From Minisyncoccota bacterium (lineage in GTDB: Bacteria > Patescibacteriota > Microgenomatia > UBA1400 > PJMF01), in contig JABHWM010000005.1 of assembly GCA_018657765.1 (NCBI GenBank), positions 129,138 to 183,421 on the forward strand: a stretch of 54,284 nucleotides of DNA, written 5' to 3'. Within the stretch, counting starts at the first letter, position 1; each line of letters opens with the position of its first letter. The notes under the pieces were generated by a model that saw only the letters and a program-made list of their open reading frames with translations, did not search any database and was not told the origin of the DNA. Positions 1-8,066 of the stretch are shown here, one piece after another. Both the position numbers and the translations under genes were made by a program.

Positions 1-62
1 CCACTGCTGTATTTTTTGCAAGTGGAATAACTTATATCTGGTAATAAAATGTTCTTTCAATC

Positions 63-88
63 AAAAACCCCATTTTTAGGGGGTTTTT
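63..88. terminator. Bidirectional Rho-independent terminator
   Basis: A perfect inverted repeat pairs AAAAACCCC with GGGGGTTTTT around a short A/T loop. A T-run follows on the + strand and another on the - strand, so it could end transcription from either side. It most likely closes a gene lying left of the window. Positions 1-62 show no gene I can support, only a weak CCACT/AGTGG inverted repeat at 1-25. Confidence 0.8.
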
Positions 89-127
89 ACTATTAAAACC
101 TATAATCTAGATATTAATGACGTTGTT

Positions 128-136
128 TGATATAAT
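128..136 (+). promoter_or_regulatory. Extended -10 promoter for the 253-555 gene
   Basis: TGATATAAT is a perfect TATAAT (131-136) with the TGn extension (128-130). No good -35 box lies 17 bp upstream, which fits an extended -10 promoter. The predicted start near 143 leaves about 110 nt of leader before the ATG at 253. That leader contains two hairpins, AAACAG/CTGTTT at 168-183 and ACCTTTT/AAAAGGT with an inner AAGC/GCTT at 184-215. Confidence 0.6.
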
Positions 137-252
137 AAGGAGGTATTTTGTTCTTTAAAAAACTTGAAAACAGAAACCTGTTTACCTTTTCAAAGCTTGG
201 CGCTTAAAAAAAGGTAGATAGAGACTGTTTTTATGGAGGAGGTACTAAAAAA

Positions 253-555
253 ATGAAGCTATTAGTAGGATTAATTCTGTTAATCTTATTATTTAATGCT
301 CCAGAAGTTTTACTTTTCTTAATGGTGATTGTAGCTAGTTTTGCTTTAGTGATAGCCTGGTTCTGGTCACTTGAATTAATAGGAGAATTTGATCCTATTT
401 TGGCAATTGGATTAGGAATATTATCCCTATTTTTTGGGGTAGCACTAATTATCATTGCTGCTATAGGAACGATAGTGTCTTTCTTTACGGAAGATGCTAG
501 TAAGCTTCTTGGATGCTTATGGATATTTGTTTTAGTTGTCTTAATTTTATTATAA
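253..555 (+). CDS. Small integral membrane protein, unknown function
   Basis: This 100-residue protein is almost entirely hydrophobic. Likely membrane segments are residues 2-16, 19-40, 48-76 and 85-100, with short acidic loops (Glu-Phe-Asp near 45, Glu-Asp-Ala near 80). A strong Shine-Dalgarno run, GGAGGAGG at about 236-243, lies 9 nt before the ATG and fixes the start. The gene is monocistronic, with its own promoter, a structured leader and a terminator right after the stop. I do not recognise the family. The opposite strand is also open over much of this region, but the SD, promoter and terminator all support the + frame. A role in the cell membrane is all that can be inferred. Confidence 0.75.
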   Translation: MKLLVGLILLILLFNAPEVLLFLMVIVASFALVIAWFWSLELIGEFDPILAIGLGILSLFFGVALIIIAAIGTIVSFFTEDASKLLGCLWIFVLVVLILL

Positions 556-574
556 AACAACTACCCTCTAGACT

Positions 575-598
575 CTCCCCACCCCGGTGGGGAGTTTT
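575..598 (+). terminator. Rho-independent terminator
   Basis: CTCCCCACC pairs with GGTGGGGAG, followed by TTTT. It sits 20 nt after the stop of the small membrane protein gene and ends its transcript. Confidence 0.85.
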
Positions 599-636
599 AC
601 TTTCAAAACCAACTTCACCCAACCCATTTCTCACGG

Positions 637-642
637 TATGAT
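637..642 (+). promoter_or_regulatory. -10 box of a leaderless promoter
   Basis: TATGAT ends 6 nt before the GTG at 649, so the expected transcription start falls on the start codon. No SD is present. This matches the leaderless pattern seen elsewhere in the window. Confidence 0.45.
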
Positions 643-648
643 ATAAAC

Positions 649-2205
649 GTGAAGAAATTCTCTCTTAAAAAATCCTCAGCTACAATACTAAAACAACCCA
701 TTTGGCTTATTTTAATTTTTTCTTTTTTACTTCGTATTCCTTTGCTAACAGGCTCCTTTTGGCTAGATGAAGCAGCCCAAGCTCTAGAAAGCATCAGGCC
801 ATTCTCACAACAACTAGATATTATTCCAGATTTTCAACCACCTTTGTTACACTACATTACTCACTTTGCAGCTTCTGTTTCTGAGACCGAGTGGTGGCTA
901 CGACTCTGGGGAGCTTTAATCCCTGGCTTAGTAACTATTTGGGCTACTTATAAAATCGGTAAGAAACTCTTTTCAGAAAGAGTAGGGCAGTGGGCAGCGC
1001 TATTACTAGCTACATCTTCATTTCATATATTTTATTCACAAGAACTTCGTCCTTACAGTCTTCCTGCTATGTGGGGCATGCTTTCTACACTCACCTTACT
1101 CACGAGACCTCTTATTATCTGGAAATTTATTTTATTATCTGTAGCAGGCTTATATTCTTCTTATCTCTATCCATTTTTACTTTTTACCCAATTAGTAATT
1201 ATGTGGCTAAAATACAAATCACCTCAAAAACTCTTCCAAACCATTCTTCCAATTATCTTACTCTTCATCCCTTGGCTACCAAGATTCTTACAACAGCTAC
1301 AAGCTGGACAAAGTTTGAGACTAGAAATCCCTGGATGGGAAAATGCAGTCAGTATTCCTCAAATAAAAACCCTAGTTTTAGTACCTCTCAAATTTATTTT
1401 TGGGGTACTTAATATTGAACCTACTTGGACTTTTATTCTTGCTATTTTAGTACTTAGTTTTTTATGTGTAAAACTTTTTTTGATTTCACAAAAATCATTG
1501 TGGATAAACCTCATAAACGCTTTGAAAAAAATCCCAAAACTTTTACGAAAAAACAAATTGAAATTAACCCCAAAAATGCAATTAATTATTTTAATAATTC
1601 TGCCGTTTCTTTCAGCTTGGATAATTTCTTTTCTTGTACCAGTCCTTAGACCAAAAAGAGTTCTGTTTCTTTTACCTTTCTTTTATCTTCTATTTGCTTC
1701 ATTGTTACCAACAAGAAAACTAGGATCTCTACTTTATAAAAACCAAGAAAAAATCACTATTTACTTATTAAGCACTCTCCTTTTTATTAACCTCTGGGGA
1801 ACAATAAGTTATTGGCATGAAAAACCCTTACAACGGGAAAACTGGCGAGAACTAAAACAAGAGATAGTTACTACTTTTCCAGCCAGCTCAACTCTCGTTA
1901 TCATGTCTTTTGATGAACCATTTGCTCCATGGAGATGGTATTTACCTGAGTATCCTACTTTAGACCTTGGTTATAAGCATGCTTCTGATGTTGAAAACAT
2001 GAAAGATACTTTGAAACCTGCTTTTGATAAAGACTATGTTCTAGTTTTCGATTATCTCAGAACTCTAACAGATCCAGATGATCTAATCCTACAAACTCTA
2101 AGTGATTTTGGCTTTATTGGTAGAGGAGTTATTGATTATCCAGGGATTGGATTTGTCAGGATTTACACCCGTTCTCATAACGCTTTGGGATCTGCTAGAC
2201 TTTAA
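649..2205 (+). CDS. GT-C family (GT39/ArnT-like) membrane glycosyltransferase
   Basis: This 518-residue polytopic membrane protein likely transfers a sugar from a polyprenyl-phosphate donor on the outer face of the membrane. The first membrane helix (about 16-34) is followed by the acidic Asp40-Glu41 pair in the first outer loop, the place of the catalytic acidic residue in PMT/ArnT enzymes. A Phe-Gln-Pro-Pro-Leu motif follows at 62-66, and an Arg-Pro-Tyr motif comes after the third helix, as in the family. The soluble C-terminal part (about 400-518) carries no recognised domain. The start is GTG; a -10 box just upstream suggests a leaderless mRNA. It heads the surface-glycan region. Acceptor and sugar cannot be read from sequence. 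Confidence 0.8.
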   Translation: MKKFSLKKSSATILKQPIWLILIFSFLLRIPLLTGSFWLDEAAQALESIRPFSQQLDIIPDFQPPLLHYITHFAASVSETEWWLRLWGALIPGLVTIWATYKIGKKLFSERVGQWAALLLATSSFHIFYSQELRPYSLPAMWGMLSTLTLLTRPLIIWKFILLSVAGLYSSYLYPFLLFTQLVIMWLKYKSPQKLFQTILPIILLFIPWLPRFLQQLQAGQSLRLEIPGWENAVSIPQIKTLVLVPLKFIFGVLNIEPTWTFILAILVLSFLCVKLFLISQKSLWINLINALKKIPKLLRKNKLKLTPKMQLIILIILPFLSAWIISFLVPVLRPKRVLFLLPFFYLLFASLLPTRKLGSLLYKNQEKITIYLLSTLLFINLWGTISYWHEKPLQRENWRELKQEIVTTFPASSTLVIMSFDEPFAPWRWYLPEYPTLDLGYKHASDVENMKDTLKPAFDKDYVLVFDYLRTLTDPDDLILQTLSDFGFIGRGVIDYPGIGFVRIYTRSHNALGSARL

Positions 2206-2269
2206 TCTTTCTAAAAAACAATAAATAAGCCATAATTAAAAATACCTTTAGAAAAAACTTAGAAAAGTA

Positions 2270-2275
2270 TATAAA
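2270..2275 (+). promoter_or_regulatory. Probable -10 box of a leaderless promoter
   Basis: TATAAA ends 6 nt before the ATG at 2282 and there is no SD. It would start the transcript at the ATG of the first GT4 gene. The surroundings are very AT-rich, so chance occurrence is possible. Confidence 0.35.
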
Positions 2276-2281
2276 TAAATT

Positions 2282-3424
2282 ATGAAAATAGGAATTGATT
2301 TTACCCCAGCCAATTATGATCGTGGAGTTTCGCGTTATACAAAAAACTTGATTCGTAGTCTTTTGGAACTTCCAGGGAATGATGTTTCATTTTATGGTTC
2401 CTCATTCCGTCAATATGATTCTCTAAGACAAAAGGCCAAAGAACTTATTAAAAACACTAGAGTAGTAAATAACTATAATTTTAGTTTTCAAAAATACCCA
2501 CCATCTTTCTTGCAACTCTTATGGAAGTTTGGAGCCAATCCTGTTTCCAAAGTATTACCCAATATAGATGTCTTTCATAGCTGGGATTGGCTACAACCAC
2601 CAGATAAAAATATACCGTTAGTATCCACTATTCATGATCTAGCCATTCTTAAATATCCAGAGACAGCTCATCCCAAAATATTAGCTGCTCACAAACAATC
2701 CTGGAAGATTCTCAAAGAAAGAGATGCCGAGATCATTGCTGTCAGCCAAGCAACAAAAAAAGATATTGTTAATTTTCTAGAGATACCAGCTTATCGTGTT
2801 CATGTTATTCCAGAAGCACTTCCTCAGGAAATTAGAATTATTAACGAGAATCTCTCTGAAGATCAAGTAGAAAGATTAAAACAAGAACTGAACTTACAAA
2901 AACCATTTTTATTATTTGTCGGAACTCGTGAACCACGTAAAAATCTAGTTAATCTAATAGAAGCTTGGAAACCACTCCAGAAAGAAGTAGATCTTATTAT
3001 TGCTGGAGCTTCTGGATGGGATGAAACTAGCAACTATAGCCAGATCCAAGGACTTCGTTTCCTTGGAAAAGTCTCTGACCAAGCTCTTAATGTCCTTTAT
3101 GCTGAGGCCGAAGCTTTTGTTTATCCTAGCCTAGATGAAGGTTTTGGCTTACCTATTCTAGAGTCTTTTTATCATGGAACCCCAGTTATAACTTCTAATC
3201 TACCAGTGCTGATAGAAGTAGCTGGTAATGCTGCAGAGCTAGTGAACCCTGTGGACATTACAGATATTACCCGTGGTATTGCGTTAGTTCTCAATGAAGA
3301 TAAAGCAGAACAACAAAAAAGATTACAAAGAATGATTATTAGAATGCATATGTTCAGCTGGCACTTAGTTGCAGAACAAACGGTAGAGGTTTACAAAAAA
3401 GCTATTGAGCGTTTGCAAGAGTAA
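2282..3424 (+). CDS. GT4 family glycosyltransferase
   Basis: This 380-residue, two-domain GT-B enzyme of the cytoplasmic membrane face transfers a sugar from a nucleotide donor to a growing lipid-linked glycan. The N-terminal domain has the Arg-Gly-Val-Ser-Arg-Tyr glycine loop (14-19). The C-terminal domain has Gly-Thr-Arg-Glu-Pro-Arg-Lys-Asn (214-221), whose basic residues normally bind the donor diphosphate. It also has the EX7E motif Glu286...Glu294, which binds the nucleotide ribose. Length is normal for GT4. It is followed after 3 nt by a second GT4 gene, so the two are probably co-transcribed. The sequence resembles mannosyltransferase-type GT4 proteins, but the sugar cannot be stated. 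Confidence 0.88.
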   Translation: MKIGIDFTPANYDRGVSRYTKNLIRSLLELPGNDVSFYGSSFRQYDSLRQKAKELIKNTRVVNNYNFSFQKYPPSFLQLLWKFGANPVSKVLPNIDVFHSWDWLQPPDKNIPLVSTIHDLAILKYPETAHPKILAAHKQSWKILKERDAEIIAVSQATKKDIVNFLEIPAYRVHVIPEALPQEIRIINENLSEDQVERLKQELNLQKPFLLFVGTREPRKNLVNLIEAWKPLQKEVDLIIAGASGWDETSNYSQIQGLRFLGKVSDQALNVLYAEAEAFVYPSLDEGFGLPILESFYHGTPVITSNLPVLIEVAGNAAELVNPVDITDITRGIALVLNEDKAEQQKRLQRMIIRMHMFSWHLVAEQTVEVYKKAIERLQE

Positions 3425-3427
3425 ACT

Positions 3428-4645
3428 ATGAATATAAAAAATAATAAACAATCTTTTCACTTTGCTTTTGATGCTAATGAAGCAAATGTACTCAATAGAG
3501 TGGGAAGCAATGTTTATGCTTTTGAAATTTTAAAACAACTTCATGCTTCTACAAAAAAAAGAACTGATCTTAAATGGACAGTTCTACTGGCCCAACCACC
3601 AGTTAAAGACTTTCCCAAAGAAAATAATTCCTGGAAATATAAAATAGTTACTCCTAGAAAATTCTGGACTCAATGGGCTTTACCTCTTCATCTTTTCAAG
3701 AACAAAAGGAAATATGATTTGCTATACACACCTGGACATTACGCTCCACGCTTTTCTAGCGTTCCATATATAAGTAGTATTATGGATCTAGCTTTTCTAA
3801 AATTTCCAGATCAATTTACTGGAATAGATGCCTTTCAATTAAAGAACTGGACAAAATATAGTGCTGAATCTGCAGAAAAAATAATTACGATCAGTGAATT
3901 TTCCAAAAAAGAAATTAATCAAATATATGATTTATCCCTAGAAAAAATCAAGGTAGCTTATCCTGCTGTTTCACTAACTGATAAATATTCTAATTTACGT
4001 TGGAAAAGATTTATAAAAAAGAATTCTATAAAGCCAAATGAATATTTTCTATACTTAGGCACTATTCAACCAAGAAAAAACCTAGAAAAATTAATAGAAA
4101 CTTTCGAAGTTTTCTCTAGAGGATTTGCCGCAAGAAAACTAAAATCATCTCAAACAAAAAATATAAAAGTAAAACAACATCCTCAACTGGTAATTGCTGG
4201 AAAAACTGGCTGGTTAGCAGAAACTATTCTGGAAAGAATACAAGAATCACCTTTCAAAAAACATATTATCTTGACTGGATTTGTAGATGATTCTCTAAAA
4301 AAACCACTTTATGAAAATGCCCAAGCATCTTTATTAATAGGACTCTATGAGGGTTTTGGTATTCCACCACTAGAATCACTAGCTGCTGGAACAGCGGCTA
4401 TTGTTTCTAACAATAGTAGTTTACCAGAGGCAGTCGGTGAGGCTGGTATTTTGGTAGATCCAGAGAATGCTCAGGATATTGCTAATGCTATGAAAAAAAC
4501 CTGGAATATGCCAAAACTCAGAAAACAAGTTTTAAAAAGAAAAACAAAAAAACACTTGAAAAACTTTACTTGGAAAAAAACTGGACAAGTAGTTTTGGAG
4601 ACATTATTAACTACAGCTAAAGAATTAAGAAAAAATGGAAATTAA
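3428..4645 (+). CDS. GT4 family glycosyltransferase
   Basis: This 405-residue GT-B enzyme is distantly related to the preceding gene product. The donor-binding motif Gly-Thr-Ile-Gln-Pro-Arg-Lys-Asn is at 211-218 and the EX7E pair is Glu308/Glu316. A lysine-rich insertion at about 232-250 is not usual and may be a surface loop. It is tightly linked to the upstream GT4 gene and to ruvC downstream, with no SD, so translation is probably coupled. It is expected to work in polysaccharide assembly at the cytoplasmic membrane; donor and acceptor are unknown. Confidence 0.87.
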   Translation: MNIKNNKQSFHFAFDANEANVLNRVGSNVYAFEILKQLHASTKKRTDLKWTVLLAQPPVKDFPKENNSWKYKIVTPRKFWTQWALPLHLFKNKRKYDLLYTPGHYAPRFSSVPYISSIMDLAFLKFPDQFTGIDAFQLKNWTKYSAESAEKIITISEFSKKEINQIYDLSLEKIKVAYPAVSLTDKYSNLRWKRFIKKNSIKPNEYFLYLGTIQPRKNLEKLIETFEVFSRGFAARKLKSSQTKNIKVKQHPQLVIAGKTGWLAETILERIQESPFKKHIILTGFVDDSLKKPLYENAQASLLIGLYEGFGIPPLESLAAGTAAIVSNNSSLPEAVGEAGILVDPENAQDIANAMKKTWNMPKLRKQVLKRKTKKHLKNFTWKKTGQVVLETLLTTAKELRKNGN

Positions 4646-4660
4646 AAAGTTAGTACAAAA

Positions 4661-5185
4661 ATGACTGACTCTCCTCAAAAAACAAATCAAAGAAAAAAGA
4701 ATGCTCCACTTCTAGGAATAGACCCTGGATACGATAGATTAGGCTGGGCTGTTGGTACGCCTGTTGGTAATAATTGGGAAAACCTTATTTATGGGTGTAT
4801 AGAAACCCCCAAAGAAATGAAACTTTTTGATCGTTACAAAATACTTAATATTGAATTGAAAAAAATCATAAAACTTTATAAACCAGAGACAGCTATTATT
4901 GAATCACTATTCTTCTTCAAGAATCAAAAAACTGCCCTAAAAGTTAGTGAAGCTAGAGGAGTTATCCTTAGCACTTGTTTTTCTAAAAACATGAAACTCT
5001 TTGAGTTTACTCCATTACAAATAAAACAAGCTGTTACTGGCTATGGAAGAGCTGATAAAAAAGCTGTAGAAAAAATGGTTCGCCTTCAGCTAAAACTAGG
5101 ATCACAAAAAATCATTGATGATGCTATAGATGCCCTTGCTGTAATGATGACTTACCAGACACAAAGAAAATTGCTAGAGTTATAG
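4661..5185 (+). CDS. ruvC: Holliday-junction resolvase RuvC
   Basis: RuvC is the dimeric endonuclease that cuts four-way DNA junctions after RuvAB branch migration. This 174-residue protein has the RNase H-like fold signature, with acidic metal ligands at Asp21 (Ile-Asp-Pro-Gly), Glu81 (Ile-Glu-Ser-Leu-Phe-Phe), Asp154 and Asp157 (Asp-Ala-Ile-Asp-Ala-Leu-Ala). The N-terminus carries about 14 extra polar, basic residues before the first strand. The order ruvC-ruvA-ruvB is the common bacterial one. Here the set is embedded between glycosyltransferase genes. Confidence 0.95.
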   Translation: MTDSPQKTNQRKKNAPLLGIDPGYDRLGWAVGTPVGNNWENLIYGCIETPKEMKLFDRYKILNIELKKIIKLYKPETAIIESLFFFKNQKTALKVSEARGVILSTCFSKNMKLFEFTPLQIKQAVTGYGRADKKAVEKMVRLQLKLGSQKIIDDAIDALAVMMTYQTQRKLLEL

Positions 5186-5231
5186 TAAGTCTTTCTTTTC
5201 ATAGTAAATTTATGGTACAACTAATCTCAAG

Positions 5232-5801
5232 ATGATCGGGTTTCTTTCAGGTACTATCCAAAAACTATCAAATTCACTTCTAATCCATACTTCTGGAGGA
5301 GTGGGCTACAAGGTAGAAGTAGGTCCATCATTTTTCAATAGACTTCAAGATAAAGATACAGTTTCTCTATTTATTTATACTCATGTCAAAGAAGATACCC
5401 TTAGCCTTTTTGGATTCGGGACACAAAAGGATATGACTCTATTTGAACTAGTCCTCTCTGTCTCTGGAGTTGGTCCAAAGATTGCTCTAGCCATCATTGA
5501 TTCTGGTGCAGAAAGACTTGTTGAGGCAGTTCAAAATGCAAATGTAGAGTTTTTCAAATCAGTCAAAAGAGTTGGTAAAAAGCTAGCTCAAAAAATAATC
5601 ATTGATCTAAAATCAAAACTAGGTGGATTAAAAGATCTAGACCTCAGCCCTCTCTCAAAAACAGAACGAGATGCTATGGATGGATTACTTGGGCTTGGTT
5701 TCCAAGAAGGCCATGTTCTAGAAGTTCTTAGAGAAATAGATACTACTCAGCCAGTAGAAACTGTCTTGAAACAAGCTGTAAAAAAACTCTCGATAAAATA
5801 A
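5232..5801 (+). CDS. ruvA: Holliday-junction DNA helicase subunit RuvA
   Basis: RuvA binds the four-way junction as a tetramer and loads the RuvB motor. The 189-residue protein has the N-terminal OB-fold (about 1-62, starting Met-Ile-Gly-Phe-Leu-Ser-Gly), tandem helix-hairpin-helix motifs (Ser-Gly-Val-Gly-Pro-Lys near 78 and Lys-Arg-Val-Gly-Lys-Lys near 113), and a C-terminal domain (about 140-189) that contacts RuvB. Length is close to the usual 190-205. It lies 46 nt after ruvC and 3 nt before ruvB. Confidence 0.95.
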   Translation: MIGFLSGTIQKLSNSLLIHTSGGVGYKVEVGPSFFNRLQDKDTVSLFIYTHVKEDTLSLFGFGTQKDMTLFELVLSVSGVGPKIALAIIDSGAERLVEAVQNANVEFFKSVKRVGKKLAQKIIIDLKSKLGGLKDLDLSPLSKTERDAMDGLLGLGFQEGHVLEVLREIDTTQPVETVLKQAVKKLSIK

Positions 5802-5804
5802 ATC

Positions 5805-6818
5805 ATGATTGAACCAAATATAATTAGCAATATAGATTCTGAAGATAATAATGTAGAAGAAGAAATTCTTTTTACTTCTCTAAGAGCTCAAGATTGGGAA
5901 GAGTTCTATGGTCAAAAAACAATCAAACACTCCCTACAAATTTCTATTGAAGCCGCCAAGCAACGTAATGAGACATTAGATCATATTTTACTTTATGGTC
6001 CTCCAGGACTAGGTAAAACAACCCTTTCTCATATCATTGCTAAAGAGATGGGTGTAAATATTAAGATTACTTCTGGAACAGCTCTAACAAAGTCTGGTGA
6101 TCTAGCTGCTATCTTAACTAACCTTGAAGATGGAGACATCCTTTTTATTGATGAAATTCATCGATTATCAAAAGCAGTTGAAGAAACTCTCTATCCTGCA
6201 ATGGAAGACTACGCTCTAGATATTGTTATTGGTAAAGGACCTTCAGCTAGAACCGTTAGAATTGATCTTCCTAAGTTTACTCTAATAGGAGCTACAACTA
6301 GATTCGGCCTGTTATCTGGCCCTTTTAGAGATCGTTTTGGGCTTATTCAAAGATTAGAATTTTATCCACCAGAAGGCTTACAAAGAATCATTACAAATGG
6401 TGCTAAAAAACTAAAAGTAACTCTAGATCCAACAGCTGCCTTATCAATCGCCCGTCGTTCAAGAGGAACACCAAGAATAGCTCTCAAACTTTTCAAGCGT
6501 GTAAGAGATTATGCCCAAATAAAAAATGGGGGAGATGTTACCCCAGAATCTGTAGAAAAAGCCCTTGATATGTTTGCTATAGATTCATTAGGACTAGACC
6601 ATAACGACAGGAGATTATTAATAGAAATGATCGATAAACACAGTGGTGGTCCAGTAGGACTTAGTACTATGTCTGCAACTATCCATGAAGATTCTGGAAC
6701 TATTGAAGAAGTCATTGAACCATATCTTATTCAGATAGGTTTTCTCAAACGTACTAATCAAGGTCGTGTTGTAAGTGAAGCTGGGTATGCCCACCTAGGA
6801 ATTACTTACAAAAAATAA
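5805..6818 (+). CDS. ruvB: Holliday-junction branch-migration ATPase RuvB
   Basis: RuvB is the hexameric AAA+ motor that drives branch migration with RuvA. The 337-residue protein has Walker A at 65-73 (Gly-Pro-Pro-Gly-Leu-Gly-Lys-Thr-Thr), Walker B Asp-Glu at 116-117, sensor 1 (Gly-Ala-Thr-Thr-Arg) and the RuvB signature Gly-Pro-Phe-Arg-Asp-Arg-Phe. A winged-helix DNA-binding domain follows at about 260-337. The first 20 residues are an acidic, poorly conserved tail. All motifs appear intact. It ends the ruvCAB set; the next gene starts 15 nt later. Confidence 0.96.
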   Translation: MIEPNIISNIDSEDNNVEEEILFTSLRAQDWEEFYGQKTIKHSLQISIEAAKQRNETLDHILLYGPPGLGKTTLSHIIAKEMGVNIKITSGTALTKSGDLAAILTNLEDGDILFIDEIHRLSKAVEETLYPAMEDYALDIVIGKGPSARTVRIDLPKFTLIGATTRFGLLSGPFRDRFGLIQRLEFYPPEGLQRIITNGAKKLKVTLDPTAALSIARRSRGTPRIALKLFKRVRDYAQIKNGGDVTPESVEKALDMFAIDSLGLDHNDRRLLIEMIDKHSGGPVGLSTMSATIHEDSGTIEEVIEPYLIQIGFLKRTNQGRVVSEAGYAHLGITYKK

Positions 6819-6833
6819 AAACAAAGGAAATAT

Positions 6834-7028
6834 ATGGACGCTTGGTCGGCCTCTGTACAACGTAGAGCAATAAGTGATCTCAAAGAAAATGGTGGAACTG
6901 TTTACGAAGAGCCATATCAAAAAAAATTTGAAGGAGAATCTGTTTTAGTAATAGGCCATGATGGAAATAAATACTGGGTTATATCAAATAACCAAATTCA
7001 ACTTGTTACAACAGAGGAACTTTTCTGA
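6834..7028 (+). CDS. Small conserved-looking protein, unknown function
   Basis: This 64-residue, mixed-charge soluble protein has no membrane segment and no cysteines. An AAAGGA element sits about 7 nt before the ATG. Its TGA stop overlaps a CTG codon that probably starts the next gene, suggesting translational coupling with the phosphotransferase-like protein. The C-terminal half (Gly-His-Asp-Gly-Asn-Lys-Tyr-Trp-Val-Ile) looks like short beta-strands. I do not recognise a family. Its place behind ruvB may simply reflect a shared transcript. Confidence 0.65.
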   Translation: MDAWSASVQRRAISDLKENGGTVYEEPYQKKFEGESVLVIGHDGNKYWVISNNQIQLVTTEELF

Positions 7029-8026
7029 AACAAAACTTTATCTCAGAACTTTATTTTGACAAATCAGATCTCTCAAAACGGATAGAGCTAATTCTAGAGT
7101 TTATTCATCAGAATACTGAGTTCACCATAGATAAATGTATTCAAAAAAGTGCCTGGTGGAACTCTTCTCACATTGGAGCAATGCATTATTCTGGAATGTA
7201 TAAAAACAAACCAGCTATTCTCAAAATCCAAGGAACTAAGCCTGCTACCAGTGAAGAAAAAATGGTTGTTGCTTTTACTAATCAAAATACCAGTTTGAAA
7301 ATTAGAGCGCCTTATCTATATTCGAACTTACCCTGGAATGAAAAACTCAGATTTGAAGCATTCATCATGGAAGATGTTGCTCATGAAAAAATAATTAATT
7401 TACCTACAAACAATATAGAAATAACCAATTTTTTTGACTTATATAAAGAATACAGAACTAACTGTCTCAACAAACCTTGGTTAGAAAAACCAGAAATACC
7501 TCTATCAAAACAAACAATCAAAAACTTTTCTAAATGGAAAAAAATTTCTAAGGAACTTCATCCCAATCATCCATTAAAACAAAAAGAAGATGCAGACCTT
7601 TTGGAAAAAGGAGTAACTTTTCTGAGCGAAAAACTTTCTACTACAGACTGGGAATTTCAACATGGTCATTTTTCTGCACGAGATCTCCATAAAGTTGGAG
7701 GAGAAATAGTAATTCTTTCTAATCTGTATTGGTCTTGGAGAATGCCTTTTTATGACGCTGTTTTTGCTTTCCATTGGTATCAATATGATCTGGCAAACTC
7801 TGTAAATATATCTCTAGATACACTTTTAGAACAACGGAAACTATGGAAAAAACATATTGAAAATACTATTCCAAAAAATGAAGAAAACAGAAAACTTCTC
7901 CAGCTAGCATTTCTGGAAAGAGCTTTGGCAGGACTTAATCTAGATGGATTACTAGAACCTTCTGAGAAAAGTAAAGCCTTGATGGAATTAACTAGAACTG
8001 AAATAAAAGAATCTTTATCAAGCTAA
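7025..8026 (+). CDS. Aminoglycoside-phosphotransferase-like (kinase-fold) protein, probable CTG start
   Basis: The frame is open well upstream of the first ATG (7181). Residues before that ATG form the N-terminal lobe start of a kinase-like fold, so I place the start at CTG 7025, which overlaps the previous stop and has AGAGGAA at 7013-7019. The product is 333 residues. An N-lobe strand with Lys67 (Leu-Lys-Ile) suits ATP binding, and Met-Glu-Asp-Val marks the hinge. A His-Gly-His-Phe-Ser-Ala-Arg-Asp motif (about 213-220) occupies the site of the catalytic His-Gly-Asp of APH enzymes. The metal-binding Asp is apparently replaced by Asn (Ser-Asn-Leu-Tyr-Trp). It may be an altered kinase or a pseudokinase; the substrate is unknown. 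Confidence 0.65.
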   Translation: MKQNFISELYFDKSDLSKRIELILEFIHQNTEFTIDKCIQKSAWWNSSHIGAMHYSGMYKNKPAILKIQGTKPATSEEKMVVAFTNQNTSLKIRAPYLYSNLPWNEKLRFEAFIMEDVAHEKIINLPTNNIEITNFFDLYKEYRTNCLNKPWLEKPEIPLSKQTIKNFSKWKKISKELHPNHPLKQKEDADLLEKGVTFLSEKLSTTDWEFQHGHFSARDLHKVGGEIVILSNLYWSWRMPFYDAVFAFHWYQYDLANSVNISLDTLLEQRKLWKKHIENTIPKNEENRKLLQLAFLERALAGLNLDGLLEPSEKSKALMELTRTEIKESLSS

Positions 8027-8029
8027 CCT

Positions 8030-8058
8030 TTGCCCGATTCTCAAGTCTGAAGTATACT
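8030..8058 (+). promoter_or_regulatory. Promoter, leaderless start of acetyltransferase gene
   Basis: TTGCCC (8030-8035) and TATACT (8053-8058) are separated by exactly 17 bp. The predicted start (about 8065-8067) coincides with the ATG at 8067 and no SD exists, so the mRNA is likely leaderless. Confidence 0.7.
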
Positions 8059-8066
8059 AGTGTTAT

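Noticed and set aside
231..560. Open frame on the - strand opposite the small membrane protein
   Set aside because: It has no SD or promoter, while the + frame has a promoter, a strong SD, a terminator and a proper membrane-protein composition.
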